In this document: positions 27,978-37,288 of the stretch, piece by piece
Numbering within the stretch: the first letter of the stretch is position 1
Layout: each line of letters begins with the position of its first letter
Origin: Paludibacteraceae bacterium
GTDB taxonomy: Bacteria; Bacteroidota; Bacteroidia; Bacteroidales; Paludibacteraceae
Assembly (NCBI GenBank): GCA_024401435.1
Contig: JAKSLB010000019.1
Coordinates: 1-57,696, forward strand
Reading direction: 5' to 3'
Length of the DNA: 57,696 nt
Program-made: the position numbers and the translations under genes
Notes under the pieces: model-generated
Databases searched by the model: none
Told to the model about the DNA's origin: nothing
What the model saw: the letters and a program-made list of their open reading frames with translations, nothing else

Positions 27978-30038
27978 GTGTCCGTATTTAATCAAACAGA
28001 ACAAGATGAGATCTCTTATATGAAGAGCATCATCAAAAATTTGGAGATAATCATCTCCAAATTGGATGAAGTAATCAATAACAACGTAAAAGATTTACGC
28101 GAATACAAGAACTATTTATGGGAAAATCAGTCTGAATTAGATCGAGCAGAAAAAAGCGCCGTTCGTCATAACGTCACGCAAGCTGTTTTATCCAGTGAAG
28201 CTATTGTGGAACGAAAGAAACGAATTCGTAAAATGATTGAAATTCCCTATTTCGGTAGAATCGATTTTCAAGAAGATAAACAAAAGAATGCGTTACCCAT
28301 CTATATCGGAATCCATTCTTATTACGATACAGAAAAGAATGAAAACGTTATCCACGATTGGCGTGCTCCTATATCAACCATGTTCTATGATTATGAAACA
28401 GGGAAAGCACAATATGAGTCCCCATTAGGAATTATAAAGGGTATCATCACATTAAAAAGGCAATACAGAATTCGTCGCTCTGTTATGGAATTCATGTTAG
28501 AAAGTTCTGTCAACATCCAAGATGATATTCTTCAAAAGGAACTTAGTAGCACATCAGACGAACGAATGAAAAACATCGTTGCCACCATTCAACGTGAGCA
28601 AAACTTAATCATTCGTAATGAAGAGGCAAAGACATTAATCATTCAAGGAGTAGCTGGTTCTGGAAAGACCTCTATCGCATTACACCGTGTCGCATATATT
28701 CTATACCGATTCAAAGGCGAAATCACTTCTAAAGATATCCTAATCATTTCTCCTAATAAAGTTTTTGCTGATTATATCTCCAACGTTCTTCCTGAATTGG
28801 GCGAAGAAACAATTGAAGAGTGCGGTTTCGAGGAATTAATGAGCAAACAACTTCAAGATAAATACAAATTTCAAACATTCTTTGAACAAGTAACAGAAGT
28901 GATTGAAAAACATGATGAAGCATTTATTGAAAGAATACGATTCAAATCATCCGTAGAGTTCATTGATAAAATGGACAAATTCTTTTTGTATGTGGAGAAC
29001 AATTGTTTCCAAGCCACTGACATTAAGATTGGCCGAATACCTGTTCCCAAAGAATACATTGAAGAAAGATTCAAAGCTTATCACCGCATACCTATGCGTA
29101 GTCGATTTGAGCCAATTGCTAAGGATATAATTCGTGAATTACAAATTACAGCACCCAACTTGGAACTGACAACCACCGACAAAAACAACATCAAGGCAGA
29201 AATCAAAAAAATGTTTTCTGGCAATAATGATTTGTCTCTTTACCAATCGTTCTACGAATGGTTAGGGAAACCAGAACTTTTCAAACGTGGGAAAAATCGT
29301 CAGTTGGAATATGCCGATGTAGCCCCTCTTCTCTACCTTAAGCTTAAAATGGAAGGATTGAAAGAAAAAAATCCAATCAAACATCTATTGGTAGATGAAA
29401 TGCAAGACTACACTCCTATCCAATACAAAGTATTATCCCTTTTATTCCCTTGCAACAAGACCATTTTAGGAGATGCATTACAGTCGGTCAATCCTTATAG
29501 TTCAACCAATTATATGGATATACAACGAGTACTTGCTGGGGCTGAAGTAATGAAACTTTGCAAGAGTTATCGATCTTCTTATGAGATTACCAACTTTGCG
29601 CAAAAGATTTCCAAAAGTCCAGACTTAATTGCCATAGAACGTCATGGAGCAGAACCCGAAGTTTTAACGTTTAACACAGCCGACAAAGAATTAGAATATC
29701 TCCATCAATATGTAAGCAACGCCTTGAAAGGAACAGGATCCATCGGAATCATTTGCAAAACTGAAAAAGAAGCCATCAAACTTCATAGCATTTTATCAGA
29801 ACGTACAGATCAAGTCTGTTTGTTATCTAGTGAAAGTGCTGCTTTCTCCAACGGAATCATCGTCACAACAGCCCACACTGCCAAAGGTTTGGAATTCGAT
29901 GAAGTGATCGTTCCATTTGTGACCGACAAAGAATACAACAACGAAATGGATCGTAGTTTACTCTATATTGCATGTACACGTGCTATGCACAGATTAACAT
30001 TAACTGCAACAAAAGTTGTCAGTCCTATCATTAAATAA
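27978..30038 (+). CDS. HelD-like superfamily 1 (UvrD-type) helicase
   Basis: 686 residues. A long N-terminal coiled region (residues ~1-100, IISKLDEVINNNVKD) precedes SF1 helicase motifs: Walker A GVAGSGKTSIALHRVAY (~228), Walker B LLVDEMQDYTPIQY (~473), CKSYRSSYEI (~530) and TAHTAKGLEFDEVIVP (~636). The layout fits HelD, a motor that binds RNA polymerase and removes it from DNA during recycling, rather than a repair helicase. The start is the GTG at 27978; the next ATG is at 28021. Walker motifs are intact, so it should hydrolyse ATP. The next gene follows after 27 bases. Confidence 0.85.
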   Translation: MSVFNQTEQDEISYMKSIIKNLEIIISKLDEVINNNVKDLREYKNYLWENQSELDRAEKSAVRHNVTQAVLSSEAIVERKKRIRKMIEIPYFGRIDFQEDKQKNALPIYIGIHSYYDTEKNENVIHDWRAPISTMFYDYETGKAQYESPLGIIKGIITLKRQYRIRRSVMEFMLESSVNIQDDILQKELSSTSDERMKNIVATIQREQNLIIRNEEAKTLIIQGVAGSGKTSIALHRVAYILYRFKGEITSKDILIISPNKVFADYISNVLPELGEETIEECGFEELMSKQLQDKYKFQTFFEQVTEVIEKHDEAFIERIRFKSSVEFIDKMDKFFLYVENNCFQATDIKIGRIPVPKEYIEERFKAYHRIPMRSRFEPIAKDIIRELQITAPNLELTTTDKNNIKAEIKKMFSGNNDLSLYQSFYEWLGKPELFKRGKNRQLEYADVAPLLYLKLKMEGLKEKNPIKHLLVDEMQDYTPIQYKVLSLLFPCNKTILGDALQSVNPYSSTNYMDIQRVLAGAEVMKLCKSYRSSYEITNFAQKISKSPDLIAIERHGAEPEVLTFNTADKELEYLHQYVSNALKGTGSIGIICKTEKEAIKLHSILSERTDQVCLLSSESAAFSNGIIVTTAHTAKGLEFDEVIVPFVTDKEYNNEMDRSLLYIACTRAMHRLTLTATKVVSPIIK

Positions 30039-30065
30039 ATTATAGACAAGCATAAATGTTTCACA

Positions 30066-30920
30066 ATGGAAAAAATCATTAGTAATCTTGAAATCTATGA
30101 TGTAGCCACTGGCACACATAAAATCATCAAAAGTTTTCCCTATTTAATTGAAGCTCCCAATTGGTCTCCCGATGGCAAATGGTTTGTTTTCAATTCAAAT
30201 GGGCGATTATATCGTTTACCCATCAATGGGGATGGAGAACCTCAACTGATAGAATCTGGCATTGCACAAAAGTGCAACAACGACCACGTGATATCTTCCG
30301 ATGGAAAGGAAATTGCTGTCAGTCATCACACAATTGAAGATGGCAATTCTCGCATATACATACTTCCTTTTGAAGGAGGAGAGGCTCGTTGCATCACACC
30401 TAACGGTCCAAGCTATCTTCATGGATGGAGCCCCGATAAAAAGGAGATGGCTTATTGTGCATTTCGTGGCGACGCACATGTAGTACATACTATGAACTTA
30501 GAGACAGGAAAAGAAACTGCACATACACAAGGGAAAGACGGTTTGAGTGACGGCCCCGAGTATAGTCCATGCGGGCAATACATTTGGTTCAACTGGGTAA
30601 AAACAGGACTAATGCAAATATGGAGAATGAAAAGAGACGGGAGTGAACAAACCCAAATGACATTCGATGAAAATTACAATGCGTGGTTCGCACACGTTTC
30701 TCCAAACGGGGAATTTGTCGTATACATAGCCTATCACAAAGGCGATTTAAAACCAGACGAACATCTGCCGAATAAAAATGTTGTACTTCGTCTTATGCCA
30801 GCAAAAGGAGGAGATTCGAAGACTATTGTAGAGCTTTTTGGCGGACAAGGAACCATCAATGTCAATTCCTGGTCACCCGACAGCAAACAATTTGCTTTTG
30901 TTAGTTATAAAATAGATTAA
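30066..30920 (+). CDS. TolB-like WD40 (PD40) beta-propeller protein
   Basis: 284 residues with at least five blades marked by WSPDGKWFVFNS, ISSDGKEIAVSHH, WSPDKKEMAYC, YSPCGQYIWF, VSPNGEFVVYIAY and WSPDSKQFAFVSY. No signal peptide is seen, so unlike TolB it is probably cytoplasmic. Such propellers bind proteins or sugars; members near transporters are often misnamed transporter. It shares an operon with the HelD-like gene. Confidence 0.8.
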   Translation: MEKIISNLEIYDVATGTHKIIKSFPYLIEAPNWSPDGKWFVFNSNGRLYRLPINGDGEPQLIESGIAQKCNNDHVISSDGKEIAVSHHTIEDGNSRIYILPFEGGEARCITPNGPSYLHGWSPDKKEMAYCAFRGDAHVVHTMNLETGKETAHTQGKDGLSDGPEYSPCGQYIWFNWVKTGLMQIWRMKRDGSEQTQMTFDENYNAWFAHVSPNGEFVVYIAYHKGDLKPDEHLPNKNVVLRLMPAKGGDSKTIVELFGGQGTINVNSWSPDSKQFAFVSYKID

Positions 30921-30937
30921 ATAGATTCATTTTATAA

Positions 30938-30969
30938 AAAAGAGGCACCAATTAATTTTGATGCCTCTT
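30938..30969 (-). terminator. Terminator of the lipoprotein gene (probably bidirectional)
   Basis: A 12-bp stem on the minus strand (AAGAGGCA/TGCCTCTT plus inner wobble pairs, 30940-30969) and then a T-rich tail. It lies between convergent genes; the plus side lacks a clean T-run. Confidence 0.75.
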
Positions 30970-30994
30970 CTTATGTTATGCAGAATCAGTGTGG

Positions 30995-31489
30995 TTATTT
31001 CCACAATGTGTCAAATACGACGAGAGAATAATTTTGCAAATCGAAAGAACCTTTATCCGTTTTAAACGTAATAATAGTTTTAACTTCTGATTGAGAAGAT
31101 TCTGTTTTTGTTGACATTGTAGCAAAAGTTTCTGTTTTAGAACCGTGAGTCAATAAAACATCACCCTTCTCATTCACCTGATAGGTACCCTTCTCTTGTT
31201 CATTGTCTTTTGATGGATATTGAACGATTTTACGATATGACATATCTTTTTCAAAATCAAAACAATATTGAATTGTATCATCAGTATATTGATAGCAACC
31301 ACCCATTAAAGTAATCTCCAAATCATTTACTTTTCTGTTGTTATCATCTGTATTATGTTTCTTATTGTTCTCGTTGTTTCTATTGTTTTCTACAACAGTT
31401 CCTTCATCTTCATCATCACACGAAGAAAAAGTAAACCCACACAATAAAAGTCCTAATAAAACTACTAGATAATGACAATTCCGTTTCAT
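30995..31489 (-). CDS. Lipoprotein of unknown function, likely surface exposed
   Basis: 164 residues. A signal peptide with lipobox FSSC (Cys24) is followed at once by DDEDEG. Acidic residues just after the cysteine act as a lipoprotein export signal in Bacteroidetes, sending the protein to the outside of the outer membrane. An Asn-rich linker (residues ~35-50) precedes a small domain with ITLMGGCYQYTDDTIQYCF and GTYQVNEKGDVLLTHG, resembling lipocalin-like repeats in outline. No family is recognised. Confidence 0.75.
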   Translation of the reverse strand: MKRNCHYLVVLLGLLLCGFTFSSCDDEDEGTVVENNRNNENNKKHNTDDNNRKVNDLEITLMGGCYQYTDDTIQYCFDFEKDMSYRKIVQYPSKDNEQEKGTYQVNEKGDVLLTHGSKTETFATMSTKTESSQSEVKTIITFKTDKGSFDLQNYSLVVFDTLWK

Positions 31490-31547
31490 TTTTTCCTTTT
31501 TTTTTTAATGAATAATACTCTATTTAATACTAATTCTAAGTTTTCAG

Positions 31548-31555
31548 CAAAAATA
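31548..31555 (-). promoter_or_regulatory. -7 box of the lipoprotein gene
   Basis: TATTTTTG on the minus strand, 59 bases before the ATG. No clear -33 box. Confidence 0.4.
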
Positions 31556-31637
31556 TAAAATTATATGCAGTTTAAGATATCAATCAAATAATATTTTCAC
31601 AATACGAATTCTAAAAATGGATAACAGCAAACAATTA

Positions 31638-32243
31638 TCATTCAAATTGGAATTCTAATTGTGTATCTTCCAACAAGGTAAAAGACATTCGATGATGTTC
31701 ACAAGGACCAAATTCTTTAATCGCTGCTCGATGTGCCTTTGTTGGATAGCCTTTGTTCTTTGTCCACTGATACATAGGATAGTCTTGTGCTATACTATTC
31801 ATATAATCATCACGATATGTCTTAGCCAAAATAGAGGCTGCTGCAATAGACATATATTTACCATCTCCCTTTACAATACATTGATAGGGCAAATTATCAT
31901 AAGGTTTAAATCTATTACCATCAATAATAAGATGTTCAGGACGAACCGTCAATTGGTCTAATGCACGATGCATAGCCAGGAAAGAAGCATTTAAGATGTT
32001 AATCTTATCGATTTCTTGAGCACTCACAATACCAACAGCCCATGCGATTGCCTGTTCTTCAATAATCGGACGTAAAGAATACCTTTGTTTTTCGGTCAAC
32101 TGTTTGGAATCGTTCAACAACTCATTTTGGAAATCAGCAGGCAATACAACCGCAGCAGCAAATACTGGTCCCGCCAGACAACCACGTCCAGCCTCATCAC
32201 AACCAGCCTCTACCACATTTTCCTTATAATAAGTTAAAAGCAT
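31638..32243 (-). CDS. rnhB: Ribonuclease HII
   Basis: 201 residues, normal length. Cleaves RNA in RNA-DNA hybrids and removes ribonucleotides embedded in DNA. Asp16-Glu17 in [24 protein letters not shown] (third acidic residue) and the following [21 protein letters not shown] carry the metal-binding active site. Last gene of the run that starts with the SLBB gene; 33 bases after recN. Confidence 0.95.
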   Translation of the reverse strand: MLLTYYKENVVEAGCDEAGRGCLAGPVFAAAVVLPADFQNELLNDSKQLTEKQRYSLRPIIEEQAIAWAVGIVSAQEIDKINILNASFLAMHRALDQLTVRPEHLIIDGNRFKPYDNLPYQCIVKGDGKYMSIAAASILAKTYRDDYMNSIAQDYPMYQWTKNKGYPTKAHRAAIKEFGPCEHHRMSFTLLEDTQLEFQFE

Positions 32244-32276
32244 TTTCTGTTGAATTATTATTGATTTAAATGCACA

Positions 32277-33935
32277 TCAACAATTAGAAAGCAATTCTTT
32301 TGCATTATTCATAGCTGCTTCAGACGGATTAGATCCACTTAACATTTGAGCAATTTCCAATATCCGTTCTTCTCCTTCCAACTCTTTAATATGAGAAACA
32401 GTAGTGACTTCATTATCCTCTTTATACACCTTGTAATGAGTCGTTCCTTTTGAAGATATTTGTGGCAAATGAGTAATACTAATCACTTGCATATATTCAC
32501 CCATAGACTTCATCAACTTACCCATTCGATCTGCCACTTCTCCAGAAACTCCCGTATCGATCTCATCCAAAATAATGGTTGGCAACTTCTCGGTCTGAGA
32601 CAAGATAGACTTTAATGCCAACATAAGTCTGGACAATTCGCCACCCGATGCAACAGAAGAAATAGGTTGCAATGCAGCATTTTTATTAGCTGAAAATAAA
32701 AATGTAACAGCATCTTTTCCTAATGCACTAAACGTATCCATTGGCTCTATTCTAACCTCAAATTTAGCATTAAGGATACCTAAATCACGAAGAATAGCGC
32801 AAACAGACTCTTCCATTGATGGTTTTGAAGAGACTCTCTTCTCAGAAATCTTTTTAGCCAACAACTCTAATTGTTGTTCAATATTTTTTATTTCGATTCG
32901 AAGCGACTCGATTTGATCTGCAGAATTATCCAAATTCGATAATTGATCTTTAAATGATCTTTGAACATCCAAAAGATCATGCAGATTATCTACTTTATGT
33001 TTTTTCTCTAACGTATAAATTAGATCCAATCGAGCAGTGATATACTCTAATCGTTGAGGATCGACAGAAACATCCGCCAACCGCTGTTCCACCTCTCTCG
33101 CAAGATCTTTTAATTCAATCAAAGAACTATTCAAACGTTCCCTCATGGAATTCAAATCTGAATATATAGAAGAGACAGAAGCTATCGAATCAGTCATTTC
33201 CTTCAACGCCGAGCAAACATTTTCCTCTTTATCAGAAAGCAACCATTGAGCTTTCGATAACGACTCTTTCAATTCTGTCGTATGAGAAAGATATTCTGAC
33301 TCCGCTTCCAATTCACTTTGCTCATCAGAAGAGAAATTAGCCTCATCCAACTGCTTTAATTGAAATTCTAAATAATCACGATTAGCATTTTGTTCCTCTA
33401 ATTTTTGTATCAAATCATTCAACTGTTTCTTAGTTGATTGATACTGATGGAATAAAACCGAATATTCTGATAATAAACTTCTTGTATCTGACAATGAATC
33501 CAAAACATGCATTTGGAACGAGTCTTCATTCAAAAGTAACGTTTCATGTTGAGAATGAATATCGATTAAATGACCCGTCAATTCTCGCAACAAAGTTAGT
33601 TGAACAGGTGTATCATTAACAAAAGCACGCGATTTACCATTAGGTGCAACCTCTCTTCGTATCAGGCAAACATCATCATAATCCAATTCATTATCTTCAA
33701 AAAAGGATTGAAGATGATAGGCTGAAACATCAAATTCTGCCTCGACCACACATTTTCTTTCCGTATCTTTTAGTGTTTTCACATCCGCACGTGCACCTTG
33801 AATCAAGCCCAAAGCACCTAACAAAATAGATTTTCCAGAACCCGTTTCTCCAGTAATTACAGAGAAACCTCTATGCCAATTAATCTCAGTCTTTTCGATT
33901 AAAGCATAATTTTCAACAGAAAGAGATTTTAACAT
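32277..33935 (-). CDS. recN: DNA repair protein RecN
   Basis: 552 residues, normal length. An SMC-like ATPase that acts early in double-strand-break repair. Walker A GETGSGKS at residues 29-36, a long coiled-coil middle (~150-370), the ABC signature ASGGELSRLMLAL (~430) and Walker B TIILDEIDTGVSG (~460). It starts 10 bases after the DUF4835 gene, so it is probably translated from the same message. Confidence 0.96.
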   Translation of the reverse strand: MLKSLSVENYALIEKTEINWHRGFSVITGETGSGKSILLGALGLIQGARADVKTLKDTERKCVVEAEFDVSAYHLQSFFEDNELDYDDVCLIRREVAPNGKSRAFVNDTPVQLTLLRELTGHLIDIHSQHETLLLNEDSFQMHVLDSLSDTRSLLSEYSVLFHQYQSTKKQLNDLIQKLEEQNANRDYLEFQLKQLDEANFSSDEQSELEAESEYLSHTTELKESLSKAQWLLSDKEENVCSALKEMTDSIASVSSIYSDLNSMRERLNSSLIELKDLAREVEQRLADVSVDPQRLEYITARLDLIYTLEKKHKVDNLHDLLDVQRSFKDQLSNLDNSADQIESLRIEIKNIEQQLELLAKKISEKRVSSKPSMEESVCAILRDLGILNAKFEVRIEPMDTFSALGKDAVTFLFSANKNAALQPISSVASGGELSRLMLALKSILSQTEKLPTIILDEIDTGVSGEVADRMGKLMKSMGEYMQVISITHLPQISSKGTTHYKVYKEDNEVTTVSHIKELEGEERILEIAQMLSGSNPSEAAMNNAKELLSNC

Positions 33936-33945
33936 ATTAAAAATT

Positions 33946-34839
33946 CTAATTCAACAACTCTTGGAATTTAGTTGACTCAGTAGGCAAGATACTTTGTAAA
34001 ATATCATATACCTCTTTTTTCTCCTTTGCTGTAGCAGGCTTAAACATATCCAATAATTCATTCAATTTATTCTCCACAAAACTTTGAAGTGCAACTGAAT
34101 ATGGAACTGCTCTGTTCATTTCACGAAGATATGGAAGGTTGTTGTAAATATTGGTTCTACCCTTTTCTACACTACCCACCATTTCATCCAAACCAAAACG
34201 ATGGTATTCATAATTGATATCACGCAACTTTTTCAAACGATCATCCATATAATTACTAATTAAAGCATAACGGTTTTGATCACTTTTAAAAGCTGTCCAA
34301 CCAGCATCATCAGAAGACTGAGCCAAAGCGCAAATCAATTCAGCCTTTTCAAAATATCGAGTTCCACCATATCGACTGAATGAATCGAAATTCAATCCCA
34401 ATATAATATTGATATAATAAGCAACAGTTGAAAGAAGATTTGAGTCATACGTATTTTCGTCAAACTCTAAACGTTGATATTGAGTATAATTAAAATGCAA
34501 ATTCTTATCTAAGAAATTGAATAGTGTTGTTGAATATCCAGAATTATACACAGGACGACTTGCCTGAACCTGCAATTTGCCAGAATAAGATTCACCTGCA
34601 GCCTCTTCCAAGGTAAAGATAAAAGTGCATTCAATCCGTTCATCCTCAGTAAAAGAAGCATCTGTCCATTTACGCGAATTCACGAATTCAGTTAAATCAT
34701 TTGTCAATTCATTATAAATGTCCTTATTAGTTCCCTCTATCTGATCTGTGTTGATTTGAATATGACATTTAATCTCTTGTGCACTTACACATAAGCACAA
34801 AAAGGAAAATAGAAATATAAACTTATACTTTAAATTCAT
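33946..34839 (-). CDS. DUF4835 family secreted protein (PorD-like)
   Basis: 297 residues, with a signal peptide FIFLFSFLCLCVSAQ and then AQEIKCHIQINTDQIEGTNK. The family (PF16119) is confined to Bacteroidetes and, as I recall, includes PorD, linked to type IX secretion in Porphyromonas; the molecular role is unclear. The position between coaBC and recN is typical of the phylum. The ATG at 34839 is used because the frame's upstream start is TTG. Confidence 0.85.
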   Translation of the reverse strand: MNLKYKFIFLFSFLCLCVSAQEIKCHIQINTDQIEGTNKDIYNELTNDLTEFVNSRKWTDASFTEDERIECTFIFTLEEAAGESYSGKLQVQASRPVYNSGYSTTLFNFLDKNLHFNYTQYQRLEFDENTYDSNLLSTVAYYINIILGLNFDSFSRYGGTRYFEKAELICALAQSSDDAGWTAFKSDQNRYALISNYMDDRLKKLRDINYEYHRFGLDEMVGSVEKGRTNIYNNLPYLREMNRAVPYSVALQSFVENKLNELLDMFKPATAKEKKEVYDILQSILPTESTKFQELLN

Positions 34840-34886
34840 ACCACAATTCAAATTAAAGTTCTATTAGTTTTTCAAAACTAAATATA

Positions 34887-36092
34887 TCAAGATAATTTTT
34901 CGACAATGTGATTTACGATGTCTTTTGCGACCTCTGTCTTTGGTTTCAAATCGTATGGATGTTTTGTTCCATCCTTATCAAAAATAGTTACCATATTCGT
35001 ATCACATTGAAAGCATGTATTCTTATTCTTTAAAGAGTTCATAACGATGAAGTCTAAATTTTTGCGTGCACACTTATCAACCGCATTGACCTCTTCGTTA
35101 TCCGTTTCTAATGCGAAGCCCACCATCAATTGACCCTTTTTCTTTTGCTGACCCAAATGAGCAGCAATATCTTTCGTTGGAATCAGGTCAATGGACATTG
35201 CCCCTGTTTTCTCTCTTTTTATCTTATGATCCACCTTTACGGCTGGAGTATAATCAGCCACAGCAGCACAAAGGATTTCAACATCTGCAGTTAAACTATT
35301 TTCCATAGCAGCGTCAAACATTTCCTGAGCTGATTCAACAGAGATCCTCTTAATGTTAGGGTGAATAGGTTTTAATGACACTGGACCAGATACAAGAATC
35401 ACTTCCGCGCCTCTTGAGGCACATTCCTCAGCCAATGCATAACCCATTTTCCCAGAAGAGTAATTACCTATAAAACGTACAGGATCTATCTTTTCGTATG
35501 TAGGACCCGCCGTAATCATCACTTTTTTCCCTACCAAATCATTTGTTGATTCGAAATAATGCTCCAAGAAATCAACGATTGTCGCAGGTTCCGCCATTCT
35601 TCCTTTTCCGACAAGTCCACTAGCTAAAAATCCATCTTCAGCATCAATAATATGATTACCTCTCGTACGTAATGTTTCAATATTTTGTTGCACAGCAGGA
35701 TGTGCGTACATATCCAAGTCCATAGCAGGAGCAATAAACACTGGACATTTAGCAGAAAGGTAAGATGTCAACAACAAGTTATCAGCTATTCCATTCGCCA
35801 TTTTACCAATAGAATTTGCCGTAGCAGGAGCAATTAAATAAGCATCAGCCCATATACCAAGGGAAACATGACTATTCCATTCACCATTTTCAGGATTGAA
35901 GAAATCCACTAAAATAGGATTTTGAGAAAGTGTTGCTAATGTTAATGGAGTGATAAATTGTTTTGCCATAGGAGACATAACGACCTTCACTTCAGCACCT
36001 TTTTTCTTAAGTTCACGAATAACAATAGCTATCTTGTACGCAGCAATACCACCCGTAACTCCTACTAAAATATGTTTTCCTGCTAAACTCAT
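34887..36092 (-). CDS. coaBC: Bifunctional phosphopantothenoylcysteine decarboxylase / phosphopantothenate-cysteine ligase
   Basis: 401 residues, normal length. Two steps of coenzyme A synthesis. The N-terminal CoaC flavoprotein (GVTGGIAAYKIA, SLGIWADAYLIAPATANSIG) and the C-terminal CoaB ligase (MITAGPTYEKIDPVRFIGN, AAVADYTP) are complete. The CoaC active-site regions read PAMDLDMY and LASGLVGKGRM, where E. coli has Asn and Cys; I believe this is a form common in Bacteroidetes. The start overlaps the stop of the Wzz-like gene by 4 bases (ATGA), indicating translational coupling. Confidence 0.95.
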   Translation of the reverse strand: MSLAGKHILVGVTGGIAAYKIAIVIRELKKKGAEVKVVMSPMAKQFITPLTLATLSQNPILVDFFNPENGEWNSHVSLGIWADAYLIAPATANSIGKMANGIADNLLLTSYLSAKCPVFIAPAMDLDMYAHPAVQQNIETLRTRGNHIIDAEDGFLASGLVGKGRMAEPATIVDFLEHYFESTNDLVGKKVMITAGPTYEKIDPVRFIGNYSSGKMGYALAEECASRGAEVILVSGPVSLKPIHPNIKRISVESAQEMFDAAMENSLTADVEILCAAVADYTPAVKVDHKIKREKTGAMSIDLIPTKDIAAHLGQQKKKGQLMVGFALETDNEEVNAVDKCARKNLDFIVMNSLKNKNTCFQCDTNMVTIFDKDGTKHPYDLKPKTEVAKDIVNHIVEKLS

Positions 36093-37249
36093 GCTAACTC
36101 TTTTTTCTGTTCTGAAGACGAAATTTCTTTGGTTTCTCTTTCTATTTTAGTTTTCAAGTCTTTGAAATATAAAAATGCTATACATCCAAGACAAGCCAAA
36201 AAACCTCCAAGAAAACCACCAACAATTAAACCTTTTAGTTTCCTTACTTTATCATTAGGCAATGGATGAAAAGGTTTGTCTATTATTTGAATCAAAGGAG
36301 TTTCTCGTGCCAAATCTAATTCTAAAGTCTTAATGTTTTTTTGGATTTCCTGATAAGTAGCAGATAATACTTGAATATCAACTTCATATTTTTTTAATTG
36401 AGCGGAAACATATGAACCTGATGCATTCCTATTACCGTCCATATAGGCAGAACTTTTAGCAATTGTCTTATCCAATTCATTTCGTATAGAATCAGCTTTC
36501 TGTTGGAATGACGCTAAATTTGTACTTGACAACTCAGTTTTTGTCTGGGTATAAAAATCTGCAGCGACTTTCAAATGAGCAGCAGAAAAAGATTTAGCGA
36601 AATCCTCATCTGGATACAAAAACTGATACTCCATATAAGACAATTTCTTGTCTCTTCGTGAAACTAAAATATTATTTTTCAACAAGCTACCGGATTTTTT
36701 CTTTAAAATACTATCTTGAGCACGCGAAAATGTTTCCCTATCTTGTCCTACAGGATAACTAATATCGCATATAGAGACAATACCATCTTCCGATTCCTTT
36801 ATTTCCCCCATTTCACATTGCATACGAATACTATCGCATATTAACGAATATTCCATAAACGTAATAGTGTCTCCATTAAATACACAAGGAGACAACAATG
36901 TATTCTCAACAATTGTTCTTGACTTTAACAATTCAAGTACATTATCTCCAGAAAAAGCTCCCATTGCACTTCCACCCATACCTAACAATGATGATATACT
37001 AAATCCAGTAGAAGATGTAGATCCACCTACAGTAAAAACATACTCAGCTTTATATGTAATCTTTTTATTACATACACAAACAACTCCAAGGATACCACAT
37101 AAAATACCTGAAATAATTATAATCCATTTCTTTCCCCATAGAAAATTCCAATATTTTTTTACTATGGTTATAATATCCGTTAGAGACATCGATGAAGTTT
37201 TGGATTCTTCAGACATCAATGATTTATATAATTCATCTAATTCACTCAT
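36089..37249 (-). CDS. Wzz-type polysaccharide chain-length / co-polymerase protein
   Basis: 386 residues. A short cytoplasmic N-terminus, a first membrane helix (~43-63, WIIIISGILCGILGVVCV), a large periplasmic part with coiled coils (~230-310), PLIQIIDKPFHPLPNDKVRK, and a second helix (~348-370, GLIVGGFLGGFLACLGCIAF). Inner-membrane partner of the SLBB export protein in capsule or exopolysaccharide assembly. No tyrosine-kinase domain is attached. It starts 39 bases after the SLBB gene. Confidence 0.88.
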   Translation of the reverse strand: MSELDELYKSLMSEESKTSSMSLTDIITIVKKYWNFLWGKKWIIIISGILCGILGVVCVCNKKITYKAEYVFTVGGSTSSTGFSISSLLGMGGSAMGAFSGDNVLELLKSRTIVENTLLSPCVFNGDTITFMEYSLICDSIRMQCEMGEIKESEDGIVSICDISYPVGQDRETFSRAQDSILKKKSGSLLKNNILVSRRDKKLSYMEYQFLYPDEDFAKSFSAAHLKVAADFYTQTKTELSSTNLASFQQKADSIRNELDKTIAKSSAYMDGNRNASGSYVSAQLKKYEVDIQVLSATYQEIQKNIKTLELDLARETPLIQIIDKPFHPLPNDKVRKLKGLIVGGFLGGFLACLGCIAFLYFKDLKTKIERETKEISSSEQKKELA

Positions 37250-37288
37250 AAACTAAATTTCTCTTATTAACACGCCAAATTTGAATTT

